Shown here piece after piece: positions 45,771-54,311 of a stretch of 64,000 bases of DNA; within the stretch, counting starts at the first letter, position 1, and every line of letters starts with the position of its first letter. Made by a program: the position numbers and the translations under genes. The DNA lies in assembly GCA_963666705.2 (NCBI GenBank), contig CAXXKO010000001.1, forward strand, positions 310,001 to 374,000, given 5' to 3'. The notes under the pieces were generated by a model. That model saw only the letters and a list, made by a program, of their open reading frames with translations. It did no database searches and was not told the origin of the DNA. This DNA comes from G963666705 sp963666705 (lineage in GTDB: Bacteria; Pseudomonadota; Alphaproteobacteria; CADEGL01).

Positions 45771-46427
45771 TCAGCTTCCAGGCTCCGGCAACTGGTTGCG
45801 CAGGGCCAGCTCGGACGTGACCGTCTTGGCCTGAATAGGGTCCATGGCGGCCAGGATCGAGGCGCTCTTCTGTTCTCGCATGCGGCTTATGACGTCCAGC
45901 AGGATGCTCAACTCCAGCTCCGCGAAGATCCGGGCCGCGTCCTTGGGCTTCATGCTTTCATAGATCTTGACCAAGCGCCTCATGTTCGCGTCCGTCTGCT
46001 GATCGTAGGCGTCGAGATGTGCTTCGACGATGGCGCGCAGCTCGTCGAGCCACGCGATTTTCTCGTCGAGGCGCTGCTCGGCCACCCTGAGCAAGTTCTC
46101 GCGCATGTCGAGCTCGCGCGCGCGCAGCTGGAGCTCGTCCCTGCGCGCGGAGAGGTTCTGCAGCACCTCGAGCTCCGAATCGCTGAAATCCTCGACCTCG
46201 TGATCGAGGCCCGCGGGACCTTCTGGCGCCCCGGCCGCGGCGGGCGCGACGGCCGCCCCTTCAGACGGCGCCGCGCCCTGTTGCACCGCGGACGCGGCCG
46301 GCGCCGCCTCCTGCGCCTCGGCATCGCCCTCCCAGACGTCGCCCAGGCGGGCGCCCAACATGAGGACCACGCCAAATATGGTCAGGGGCAGCAGCCGGAA
46401 GCGGAATCTCGACACCACCTCCCTCAC
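45771..46427 (-). CDS. MotE-like flagellar motility protein
   Basis: 218 residues. N-terminal membrane helix (RLLPLTIFGVVLMLGARLG), an Ala/Pro-rich linker, a coiled coil (about 85-145, RRDELQLRARELDMRENLL) and a C-terminal MgtE_N-like domain with YESMKPKDAARIFAELELS and ILAAMDPIQAKTVTSELA. This is the MotE architecture; in rhizobia MotE acts as a chaperone for periplasmic MotC. It overlaps the DUF6468 gene by four bases. Confidence 0.82.
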   Translation of the reverse strand: MREVVSRFRFRLLPLTIFGVVLMLGARLGDVWEGDAEAQEAAPAASAVQQGAAPSEGAAVAPAAAGAPEGPAGLDHEVEDFSDSELEVLQNLSARRDELQLRARELDMRENLLRVAEQRLDEKIAWLDELRAIVEAHLDAYDQQTDANMRRLVKIYESMKPKDAARIFAELELSILLDVISRMREQKSASILAAMDPIQAKTVTSELALRNQLPEPGS

Positions 46428-46861
46428 CGCGCGCCCTCCAGCGCCTTCAGCAATTCTCGATCCTCGGTGGCCCCGGCCGCCGGCGCCCCGCCAGTCGGCG
46501 CGAGGCGCGTCACGTTGCGCAGCGGATCGGCCGCCGGCACGCGGCCGGCGCTGGTCTCCTCGGCCAGGCGCTCGGCCAGCGCTTCGCCGCGCGCGACGAG
46601 AAATTCGAGATCATCCTTGAGGACCGCCAGGCCGCTCGCGCCCATCTCGGTCCCGCCGGCCCCCGCCTCGCCGGCGGACTTGAGCCGCGCGATACTGTTC
46701 TCGGCCGTTGCGACAACATCCTGGAAGCTCGCCATCAGTACCTGAAAGTCCTCACCCGCATGGCGCAGCTTTGCCAGCTTCCTATTCAAAATCACATCGA
46801 AGCAGATTGTCGCGACGAGAAGCGGGATGACGACGAGATCGATCCCCAGCCCAACAGTCAT
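46424..46861 (-). CDS. DUF6468 small membrane protein of the fliM operon
   Basis: 145 residues from ATG 46861, overlapping the fliM stop (ATGA). One N-terminal membrane helix (LVVIPLLVATICFDVILNRK) and a helical cytosolic tail (LAKLRHAGEDFQVLMASFQD, then DDLEFLVARGEALAERLAEE). DUF6468 members occur next to fliM and motE in alphaproteobacteria; function unknown. Confidence 0.75.
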   Translation of the reverse strand: MTVGLGIDLVVIPLLVATICFDVILNRKLAKLRHAGEDFQVLMASFQDVVATAENSIARLKSAGEAGAGGTEMGASGLAVLKDDLEFLVARGEALAERLAEETSAGRVPAADPLRNVTRLAPTGGAPAAGATEDRELLKALEGAR

Positions 46862-47916
46862 TCGCCCGCCACTCCTTCGCCGAACGCGTTCTTGATCCGC
46901 ACGGCGATGCGCTTGCCGCGCCGGCCCATGCTGCCCGAGAACATCGGCACGCCGCCGCAACGCAACTCGATCTCGCTGTCGGGCGAGGCGTTGAGGCTGA
47001 TATGCGAGCCGACCTCGAGTTCCATAATGTCGCCCAGCATCATGACCTGCTGGTCGAGAACGGCCGAGATGTTCACGTCCGTTTCCCACAGCTCGGTGGC
47101 CAGATGCTCCTCCCAGATCGAATCGCGGTCGAACTTCTCGCCCAGGAACATCTGCAGCAGCAGCTCGCGCACGGGCTCCAGGGTGGCGTAGGGCAGCAGC
47201 AGCTCGATCTTGCCGCCCCGGTCCTCCATGTCGATGCGTAGCTTGGAGACGATGACGGCGTTGCCCGAGCGGGCGATGCGCGCGAAACGGGGATTGGTCT
47301 CTAGCCGCTCGAACTTGAAATGGACCTTGCTGAGCGGCTCGAATGCGTTCGAGAGGTCGTTGAGGACCACATGAAGCATGCGCTCGACGAGGCCACGCTC
47401 GATGGTCGTGTAGGCGCGCCCCTCGATGCGCAGCGGCGCGGTGCCGCGGCGGCCGCCTAGCAGGGTATCGACGACGGAGTAGATCAGGTTGCCGTCGACG
47501 TAGATGAGGCCGTAATTGTCCCATTCCTCAGCCTTGAAGACGCCGAGAATGGCGGGCAGAGGCACGGCGTTCAGGTAGTCGCCGAACCGGATCGAGGTGA
47601 CGTTGTCGAGCAGGACGTCGACGTTTTCCGAGGTGAAGTTCCGCAGGCTCGTGGTCATCATGCGCATGAGGCGGTCGTAAACCACCTCCAGCATCGGCAG
47701 GCGCTCGTAGGCGACCAGGGTGCTGTTGAGGACGACCTCGAGGCCGGTGAGGTTGGCCCCCTCCTCCTCCTCGTCGCCGAAGCCGAGAAGGCTGTCGATC
47801 TCCTCCTGATCGAGCCCGCCGGCAACGTCGCCGAGCAGGCTGGTGACGGCGTCTGACTCGGCGTCCGTGGCGGCCGGATCTTGCGCCTCGGCCTGTTCTT
47901 CGCTGTCGTCAGCCAT
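46858..47916 (-). CDS. fliM: Flagellar motor switch protein FliM
   Basis: 352 residues. It forms the C-ring and binds CheY-P. The N-terminal CheY-binding peptide is preserved as LDQEEIDSLLGF near residue 35, after an unusually acidic 30-residue extension. The middle domain has YERLPMLEVVYDRLMRMMTT and the GG pair in LLGGRRGTAP; the C-terminal SpoA domain has LGDIMELEVGSHISLN. Follows fliL by 43 bases. Confidence 0.95.
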   Translation of the reverse strand: MADDSEEQAEAQDPAATDAESDAVTSLLGDVAGGLDQEEIDSLLGFGDEEEEGANLTGLEVVLNSTLVAYERLPMLEVVYDRLMRMMTTSLRNFTSENVDVLLDNVTSIRFGDYLNAVPLPAILGVFKAEEWDNYGLIYVDGNLIYSVVDTLLGGRRGTAPLRIEGRAYTTIERGLVERMLHVVLNDLSNAFEPLSKVHFKFERLETNPRFARIARSGNAVIVSKLRIDMEDRGGKIELLLPYATLEPVRELLLQMFLGEKFDRDSIWEEHLATELWETDVNISAVLDQQVMMLGDIMELEVGSHISLNASPDSEIELRCGGVPMFSGSMGRRGKRIAVRIKNAFGEGVAGE

Positions 47917-47959
47917 GGGTGGCGTCAGCCCCCATACCCGGTTTCACGCCCGCCCAGCA

Positions 47960-48475
47960 TCACTGGACCAACATTTCCTTGAACAGCACGTCGTTCACCC
48001 GGATGGGCTGGACGGCCATGTTGACGCGGCGCAGAAGCTCCTCGCGCAAGCGATAGATGCCTTCCGACCCTCGCAAATCCTCGATTCTCAGCTCCCGCAG
48101 ATAGACCTGAAAGTTGTCGACGATGCGCGGGAGCATGCTCTTGAGCGCCGGAATGTCCTCTTCGCTCTCGACTTCGAGGCTGACATTGATCTTGAGGAAG
48201 TTGAGCTTCCGGCCGGACCCATTCAGGTTCACCAGCATGTCCGGTAGATCGTAGAAAATGGGCGCGTGGGTCGGTTGCCTGGGAGTCTCGCCCTCGGCCA
48301 TACCGTCGCTTTCGGAGCCCAGCATGATGAAGGCGCCGGCGCCGAGCGCAACGACAAGGACAAGCGGTGCGACGACGAACAACAGTAGCTTCTTGAGCTT
48401 GCCGCCCTTGCCTTTGGCTGGCGCCTCTTCGACCTCGAGCTCCTCGAGGCCATCCTCCATGGTCCGGTCAGTCAT
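47960..48475 (-). CDS. fliL: Flagellar basal-body protein FliL
   Basis: 171 residues from ATG 48475 (MTDRTMEDG). A short cytosolic acidic/basic region is followed by one membrane helix (LLLFVVAPLVLVVALGAGAF) and a periplasmic stomatin-like domain with YDLPDMLVNLNGSGRKLNFL and VNDVLFKEMLVQ at the end. FliL surrounds the stator units. First gene of the minus-strand flagellar operon. Confidence 0.93.
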   Translation of the reverse strand: MTDRTMEDGLEELEVEEAPAKGKGGKLKKLLLFVVAPLVLVVALGAGAFIMLGSESDGMAEGETPRQPTHAPIFYDLPDMLVNLNGSGRKLNFLKINVSLEVESEEDIPALKSMLPRIVDNFQVYLRELRIEDLRGSEGIYRLREELLRRVNMAVQPIRVNDVLFKEMLVQ

Positions 48476-48687
48476 TGCCTGGCTTCCATTCCGATACCGT
48501 TGCCCGCACCTCATGGCCGGGCTCATTTGATGACCGTACCGTAACCAATGCTGGTTAATAACATGTTGATGGAATGCAGTATTCCGGGCAAAACCTACCG
48601 GGCAAAGCCTGCCGTCGAGACGGCCCGCGGCGAGGGCCGGCCGGGGGCCTCTCCTCCTAACACCTTGAAATCATTTATCAGCTTCGT

Positions 48688-48703
48688 TGGCATGCGCCGT
48701 GCA
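48688..48703 (+). promoter_or_regulatory. Candidate sigma-54 promoter for flgF
   Basis: TGGCATGCGCCGTGCA matches the TGGCACG-N4-TTGCW consensus at all but two defined positions and lies 77 bases before the flgF ATG. In Caulobacter the flgF operon is sigma-54 dependent. A chance match is possible. Confidence 0.4.
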
Positions 48704-48779
48704 CCCCGTTGGCGTGTCGAGCCATGGCTTATGGTGCGGCGATCGGAAATCACAAAACAGGGGCCCTCGGAATAGGCCG

Positions 48780-49514
48780 ATGGAAAACACCTCGTATATC
48801 TCGCTCTCGCGCCAGGATGCCGTCCGCCGCCAGATGGCGGTGCTCGCCAACAACATCGCCAACGCCTCGACAACGGCGTTCAAGGCCGAGCGCCTGATGT
48901 TCGCCGAGTATGTCGGCCGCACGACCCAGGGCGAAACCCTGTCCTTCGTACAGGACGTGGCTGTCATTCGCGACACCAGCGAAGGCGCCTTCGTCAATAC
49001 CGACAACACCCTCGACCTCGCCATCAACGGTAACGGCTATTTCTCCGTCAATACGGACTCGGGCATCCAATATACGCGAAACGGCCGCCTGCGCCTCGAC
49101 GAAGAGGGGCGCATCGTCACCAGCACCGGCCATGCCATCCTCGACGAGGGCGGGGGCGAGATCGAGTTGACCGGCAACGAGGTGACGATCGACATCACGC
49201 CGGACGGCACGATCTCGACCGAGAACGGCGTGATCGGCCGGCTGGGCCTGGTCCGGTTCGCGAACGAACAGGCGATGCGGCCGACCGAGAGTGGCATGTT
49301 CGAGACCGATCAGGCGCCCGAAGTGTCGACCGAGGCCCGCGTCGTCCAGGGCATGATCGAGGAGTCCAACGTCCAGCCCATCATCGAAATGACCAAGATG
49401 ATCAACGCCATGCGCGGCTACCAGGGCGCGCAGCGGATCGTCGAAACCGAGCACGAACGTCAGCGCACCGCGATCGAGACGCTGACCGAATCAGTAAAGG
49501 AAGAGGCGGAATAA
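48780..49514 (+). CDS. flgF: Flagellar proximal rod protein FlgF
   Basis: 244 residues from ATG 48780 (MENTSYISLSRQDAV). Rod/hook family features: N-terminal MAVLANNIANASTTAFKAER, the central NTDNTLDLAINGNGYFSVNT, and the C-terminal EMTKMINAMRGYQGAQRIVE. Its TAA abuts the flgG ATG directly. Reading frame extends upstream, but the conserved family start is here. Confidence 0.95.
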   Translation: MENTSYISLSRQDAVRRQMAVLANNIANASTTAFKAERLMFAEYVGRTTQGETLSFVQDVAVIRDTSEGAFVNTDNTLDLAINGNGYFSVNTDSGIQYTRNGRLRLDEEGRIVTSTGHAILDEGGGEIELTGNEVTIDITPDGTISTENGVIGRLGLVRFANEQAMRPTESGMFETDQAPEVSTEARVVQGMIEESNVQPIIEMTKMINAMRGYQGAQRIVETEHERQRTAIETLTESVKEEAE

Positions 49515-50300
49515 ATGCGTTCTCTCAGTATCGCGGCCACGGGCATGCTGGCCCAGCAGCTCAATGTCGAGGTCATCTCCAACAACATCGCCAACGTGAA
49601 CACGAGCGCCTACAAGCGGCGGCGCGCCGAGTTCCAGGACCTGCTCTATCAGAGCCAGCGGCGCGTGGGCTCGACCTCCTCGGCGAACGGCACCATCGTG
49701 CCCTCCGGCGTCCAGATCGGCCTCGGCGTCAAGACCGCCTCGGTCTACCGCGTCACCGAGCAGGGCAGCGTGGTCTCGACCGAGAATTCCTTCGACCTCG
49801 CGATCCAGGGCAAGGGCTATTTCCAGATAACCCTGCCGACCGGCGAGACGGCGTTTACACGTGCCGGCTCCTTCCAGTTGAGCGCCGATGGCGAGCTGGT
49901 CTCCGGTGACGGCTACAAGCTCGAACCCACCATCACCATTCCCCCCAACGCGGTCGACGTGACCATCAACACGAGCGGCGATGTGCTGGTGAAGCTCGAT
50001 GGCCAGGTGACGGAGACGAAGGTCGGCTCCATCCAGCTCGCCACCTTCGCCAACGATGCGGGCCTCGAGGCCATCGGCGACAACCTCCATCTGGAGACCC
50101 CCGCCTCGGGCACGCCCAAGACCGGGGTCGCCGCCTCCAACGGCTTCGGCAGCCTGCTCCAAGGCTTCCTCGAGACCTCGAACGTCAACGTGGTGCAGGA
50201 GATCACCAACCTGATCACGGCCCAGCGCGCCTACGAGATGAACTCCAAGGTCATCCAGGCATCGGACGAGATGATGGCCCAGCTCAACCAGCTCCGCTAA
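49515..50300 (+). CDS. flgG: Flagellar distal rod protein FlgG
   Basis: 261 residues, the canonical FlgG length. N-terminus MRSLSIAATGMLAQQLNVEV and NNIANVNTSAYKRRRAEFQ; central STENSFDLAIQGKGYFQI; C-terminus NLITAQRAYEMNSKVIQASD. Exported by the flagellar type III system to the distal rod. Confidence 0.97.
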   Translation: MRSLSIAATGMLAQQLNVEVISNNIANVNTSAYKRRRAEFQDLLYQSQRRVGSTSSANGTIVPSGVQIGLGVKTASVYRVTEQGSVVSTENSFDLAIQGKGYFQITLPTGETAFTRAGSFQLSADGELVSGDGYKLEPTITIPPNAVDVTINTSGDVLVKLDGQVTETKVGSIQLATFANDAGLEAIGDNLHLETPASGTPKTGVAASNGFGSLLQGFLETSNVNVVQEITNLITAQRAYEMNSKVIQASDEMMAQLNQLR

Positions 50301-50345
50301 CGGCGGCGCCCCATTCGGCGGCCACGAGCCGCACGGAGAGTCCTG

Positions 50346-51290
50346 ATGCGCAAGATCGCGATCGCTTTTATCCTTCTCGCCCTGTCCGGCACGGCACACG
50401 CCGGCATGGTCACCCTCAACCGTCAGGCCGTCGTCGAGGACGAGCTCATCGTGCTGGGCGACCTGTTCCTCAACACCGGCGAGAAGTCGGAGATTCCGGT
50501 CGGCTATGCCCCGGACCTCGGCCGGCGGGCCGTGTACGACGCAAACTGGCTCAATCGCCTGGCCCGCGCCCATCAGCTCGACTGGCAGGCGACGAGCCGC
50601 TTCGACCGCGTGATCGTCGAACGGGCGAGCCAGACCATCGAGTTCGGAGCCATCGAGGCCGAGCTCATGGCCGCGCTCGCTCTGGCCGGCGTGGACATCG
50701 GCCATGAAGTCGTGATCGATAACCGCGGCATCCGGCTATCCATCCCCGTGAATACCCCGGCGACCGTCGAGTTCCGAGAGCTGCGTTACGACCGAATCAC
50801 CGGGCGGTTCACCGGCAAGGTCGGGGCGCCGGCCGGCGAGCCGGTTGCCTTCGCCGCCATCTCGGGCCGGGTCCACGAAACCGTGGATGTGCCTGTGCCG
50901 CTGCGGCGTATCGCCCGCGGCGAGGTGATCCGGGAAGACGATCTGGCCTGGATCAAGTTCCGAGTCGGTCGCCTCACGCGCGACACGGTGATGGACCTGG
51001 AGGCGATCGTCGGCATGACCCCGCGCCGGGCTCTTTCGCCAGACAAGCCCATTCCCGGATCCGACATCCAGCGCCCGGTCGTGATCGCCAAGAACAGCAT
51101 CGTCATAATGACCTTGCGCGTCGCCAACATGATTATCTCAGCCCAGGGCCGCGCCATGGACGATGGCGCCATGGGCGACACCATCCGCGTCATGAACACC
51201 CATAGCCAGAGGATCATCGACGCCGAAGTATCCGGCCCGGACGCCGTCATCGTCTGGTCGGGCACCCGATTAGCCGCCGTTCAGGAGTAA
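50346..51290 (+). CDS. flgA: P-ring chaperone FlgA
   Basis: 314 residues with a Sec signal peptide (IAIAFILLALSGTAHA). FlgA helps the FlgI P-ring assemble in the periplasm. The C-terminal SAF domain has VPLRRIARGEVIREDDLAW, RRALSPDKPIPGSDIQRP and SAQGRAMDDGAMGDTIRVMN. Lies between flgG and flgH, with a 45-base gap from flgG. Confidence 0.94.
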   Translation: MRKIAIAFILLALSGTAHAGMVTLNRQAVVEDELIVLGDLFLNTGEKSEIPVGYAPDLGRRAVYDANWLNRLARAHQLDWQATSRFDRVIVERASQTIEFGAIEAELMAALALAGVDIGHEVVIDNRGIRLSIPVNTPATVEFRELRYDRITGRFTGKVGAPAGEPVAFAAISGRVHETVDVPVPLRRIARGEVIREDDLAWIKFRVGRLTRDTVMDLEAIVGMTPRRALSPDKPIPGSDIQRPVVIAKNSIVIMTLRVANMIISAQGRAMDDGAMGDTIRVMNTHSQRIIDAEVSGPDAVIVWSGTRLAAVQE

Positions 51291-51294
51291 CCAG

Positions 51295-52050
51295 ATGAAA
51301 GCTTCCAGGCCGTCCGCCCGACTGACCGCCCTCGTCCTGAGCGCGGCACTGCTCGGCGGCTGCAACGTGCTGAGCCGCCTGGCGGATGTCGGCAGCCCCC
51401 CGGACCTGACCCCGGTCAAGAGCCCGACGGCGCAGCCCAACTACCAGCCCGTGAGCTTTCCCATGCCGTCGCCCGTGGCGCCCCAGCCCATGTTCAACTC
51501 CATGTGGCGGCCGGGCGCGCGGGCCTTCTTCAAGGACCAGCGCGCGGGCGACGTCGGCGACATCCTGACCGTCGTAATCGACATCGAGGACAAGGGCGAG
51601 ATCAGCAACGAGACCACGCGCACCCGCCTCTCCACCGAGGATGCAACCGCGGCCGCCTTCCTCGGCTACGAATCGAGCATGGACCGGTTGCTGCCGGAGG
51701 CGATCAACCCCGGCAACCTCGTCGACCTCGACAGCGAGACGAGCAACAGGGGCACGGGCACCGTCACCCGCGACGAAGAGATCGATCTCATGATCGCCGC
51801 CGTCATCACCCAGATCATGCCCAACGGCAACATGGTCATTTACGGCCGCCAGGAGGTGCGCGTGAATTTCGAGGTGCGCGACCTCGAGGTTGCCGGCGTG
51901 ATCCGGCCCGAGGACATCTCCTCGACCAACACCATCAGCTACGAGAAGATCGCCGAGGCCCGCATCTCCTATGGCGGCCGCGGGCAGATCACCGATGTCC
52001 AACAGCCGCGCTACGGCCAGCAGTTCTACGACATCGTCTTCCCGTTCTAG
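51295..52050 (+). CDS. flgH: L-ring lipoprotein FlgH
   Basis: 251 residues. Lipoprotein signal with lipobox LLGGC near residue 19-23. The conserved FlgH regions are MWRPGARAFFKDQRAGDVGD, LTVVIDIEDKGEISNETTR and, near the end, VRPEDISS-like VIRPEDISSTNTISYEKIAE and YGGRGQI. Start ATG 51295, four bases after flgA. flgI, the usual downstream partner, is not in this window. Confidence 0.95.
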   Translation: MKASRPSARLTALVLSAALLGGCNVLSRLADVGSPPDLTPVKSPTAQPNYQPVSFPMPSPVAPQPMFNSMWRPGARAFFKDQRAGDVGDILTVVIDIEDKGEISNETTRTRLSTEDATAAAFLGYESSMDRLLPEAINPGNLVDLDSETSNRGTGTVTRDEEIDLMIAAVITQIMPNGNMVIYGRQEVRVNFEVRDLEVAGVIRPEDISSTNTISYEKIAEARISYGGRGQITDVQQPRYGQQFYDIVFPF

Positions 52051-52106
52051 GCGGGCGCCGGGGCGGCCCGACCGGAACATTCGCCGCCGCCCCACGGCCA
52101 CGCCGC

Positions 52107-52144
52107 GCGCGGCGCCCTCGAAAGGGGGCGCCGCGCACGTTTTT
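52107..52144 (+). terminator. Rho-independent terminator after flgH
   Basis: GCGCGGCGCCC (52107-52117) pairs perfectly with GGGCGCCGCGC (52126-52136), followed by ACGTTTTT. It lies 57 bases downstream of the flgH stop. Confidence 0.85.
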
Positions 52145-52183
52145 GGCCAGACCGGCCATGCTGTCAACGGCGGAGCAAAATTA

Positions 52184-53359
52184 TACCAGTGAGCCTATGA
52201 AATCACCTTCATGATCCATGGATAGGCGCAGAGGGTTCGCATACGATCCGGTTCTGCGATGAGGTCGATCCATGCTTGGCAACAGGCGTCGATGATGGCC
52301 TCGGTGTCGTCGAGGACGCGGAGCGATAGGAAGCGTTCGCGTAGGTAGAGCCAAACCCGCTCGACGGGGTTGAGTTCGGGACTGTAAGGCGGCAACAGCG
52401 CCAAGGTGACGTTGTCGGGGACGGTGAGGGCGCGCTCGTCGTGCCAACCGGCGCCGTCGCACATCATGACGGCGTGCGCATCCTGGTCCAGGGTATCGGC
52501 GAAGTGTGCGAGAAACAGGTCCATGACCTTGGCGTTGACGCTCGGCATCACCAGGGTGACGTCGTCGCCGGTGTCCGGGCGCACGGCGGAGAAGATGTAG
52601 GCCCACTGGTAGCCGATTTGACGCGTCCCGGGGGCACGCTCGCCCCTGCGCCACCACCGGTGACACACCCGGCCCTTGTTGCCGACGCGCGCTTCATCCT
52701 GAAACCACAGCTGTAGGCGCTTGTCGGGATGCGCCGCGGCGGTCGCCTTCAGGATGTCGCGAAGCGGCCCTTTTTTGAAGCGCTCCTGCGCTTCGGCGTC
52801 CCTTCGCGGGTGGCTCGGGCGCGCCTTCTGGCGGGAAAATCCCATCCGCCGTAGAACCCGGGTCATGCTCGAGGGGTGGTAGGTCTTGGCGAAGCGCTCC
52901 TCCAGCCAGCGGCACAGATCGGCCCGGGTCCAGGCGCAAACCCCGTCGCGCTCAGGCTCCGGCCCGGCGATGATGACCGCCGCCAGCGCCGCTTCCTCGT
53001 CTGCCGTCAGCCGCCGCGGCGAGTAGCCCTTTGGACGGTCGTGAAGCCCCTCCAATCCCTTTGCATTGTAACGAACAACCGCGTCGCGAAGCGTTTGGCG
53101 ATCCATCCCCGCAAGCCGCGCGGCATCAGCCCGGGGCATCTCCTCCAAAGCATTCGCGATCCCATAGGCCCGCGCCGCCGCTCGACCGTACGATTCCACG
53201 CGAGCCCAGCGCCGAAGCTCCAAAGGCGTCAAATCATCCCGTATCTTGAGTGCTGATCCCATGACATCCCCCACATCTGGTGGGAGACCATAGAATCACA
53301 ATCCGCCATCATCCGCCATCAATGAATATCCCGAGAGTCAATTCAGGCGCTCACTGGTA
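52184..53359 (-). mobile_element. IS630-family insertion sequence
   Basis: 1176 bp with inverted ends TACCAGTGAGC, flanked by TTA on both sides (52181-52183, 53360-53362). IS630 elements insert at TA, so the exact TA duplication may be within this TTA/TA ambiguity. It carries one intact transposase and interrupts the right terminal repeat of IS21 copy 3. Confidence 0.88.
52195..53274 (-). CDS. IS630-family transposase
   Basis: 359 residues, a fused single ORF; some relatives are frameshifted. N-terminal helix-turn-helix region (ADAARLAGMDRQTLRDAVVR), then a winged-helix linker (GYSPRRLTADEEAAL) and DDE core: first Asp in LWFQDEARVGNKGR, second in MMCDGAGWHDE, and Glu in LLPPYSPELNPVERVW. ATG 53274; a Met four codons downstream is an alternative. 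Confidence 0.93.
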   Translation of the reverse strand: MGDVMGSALKIRDDLTPLELRRWARVESYGRAAARAYGIANALEEMPRADAARLAGMDRQTLRDAVVRYNAKGLEGLHDRPKGYSPRRLTADEEAALAAVIIAGPEPERDGVCAWTRADLCRWLEERFAKTYHPSSMTRVLRRMGFSRQKARPSHPRRDAEAQERFKKGPLRDILKATAAAHPDKRLQLWFQDEARVGNKGRVCHRWWRRGERAPGTRQIGYQWAYIFSAVRPDTGDDVTLVMPSVNAKVMDLFLAHFADTLDQDAHAVMMCDGAGWHDERALTVPDNVTLALLPPYSPELNPVERVWLYLRERFLSLRVLDDTEAIIDACCQAWIDLIAEPDRMRTLCAYPWIMKVIS

Positions 53360-53540
53360 TTAGTCCACCCGGGCGGAGCAAAACTAGTCCACTTGACGTT
53401 ATGCGGTACGCGGTGTTGGGGGGTTGTCCCGGTAGTCCATAGGAGGGACCCGCGCTGCTTCGTGTAGCGCTTGCGTTACGCGGAGCGAAGCAGCGTGGGA
53501 GGTTCCTGTGGACCCACCGGGTCAACCATTGCACCGGCGG

Positions 53541-54311
53541 TCAAGCAGGTATTTTTGGGGATTTCCGCCGTTTTTGGCTTTGGTTGAGACGATAGCTCTC
53601 GCCGTTCATTTCCAGGATATGGACATGGTGGGTGAGGCGGTCCAGCAAAGCCCCGGTCAGGCGTTCCGAGCCGAATATCTCCGTCCACTCATCGAACGGC
53701 AAGTTGGAGGTCACCAGGATCGAGCCCCGCTCGTAGCGCTGGCTGAAGACTTCGAACAGCAGCTCGGCGCCGGTCTTCGAGAGCGGCACGAAGCCGAGTT
53801 CGTCGATGATCAGAAGGTGATACTTTGCCAGTTGCTTCTGCAGGCGCAACAGGCGTTTTTCATCCCCGGCCTCCATCAGTTCATGAACCAGGGCAGCGGC
53901 CGTGAGGAAGCCGACGGAGAGCCCCTTTTGGCAGGCCGCCAGACCGAGACCGAGGGCGATATGGGTCTTGCCGGTTCCGCTGTTGCCGAGCGCGATGATA
54001 TTCTCACGACGCTCGACGTATTCGCATCGCGCCAACTCCAGAACCAGCATCTTGTCGAGCGATGCGATGGCCTTGAAGTCGAAGCTGTCGAGGCTTTTGA
54101 CGGCGGGGAACCTGGCCTGTCTGATCCGCCGCTCGACCATGCGGCGCTCACGGTCGATCAGTTCCAACTCGGTCAGACGGACAAGATACCGCACATGGTC
54201 GGCGCCCTCGGTGGCGCATTGGCGGGCCAGCTTGTCGTATTCGCGCAGGAACGTCGGCAGTTTCAGGGTCTTGAGGTGATGGGCCAGCAACACTTGCGGC
54301 GTATCGGTCAT
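53541..54311 (-). CDS. istB: IS21 helper ATPase IstB, copy 3
   Basis: 256 residues, identical by eye to the IstB at 13228-13998. Walker A GNSGTGKTH and Walker B LLIIDELGFV are intact. ATG 54311 overlaps the istA stop. Confidence 0.94.
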   Translation of the reverse strand: MTDTPQVLLAHHLKTLKLPTFLREYDKLARQCATEGADHVRYLVRLTELELIDRERRMVERRIRQARFPAVKSLDSFDFKAIASLDKMLVLELARCEYVERRENIIALGNSGTGKTHIALGLGLAACQKGLSVGFLTAAALVHELMEAGDEKRLLRLQKQLAKYHLLIIDELGFVPLSKTGAELLFEVFSQRYERGSILVTSNLPFDEWTEIFGSERLTGALLDRLTHHVHILEMNGESYRLNQSQKRRKSPKIPA

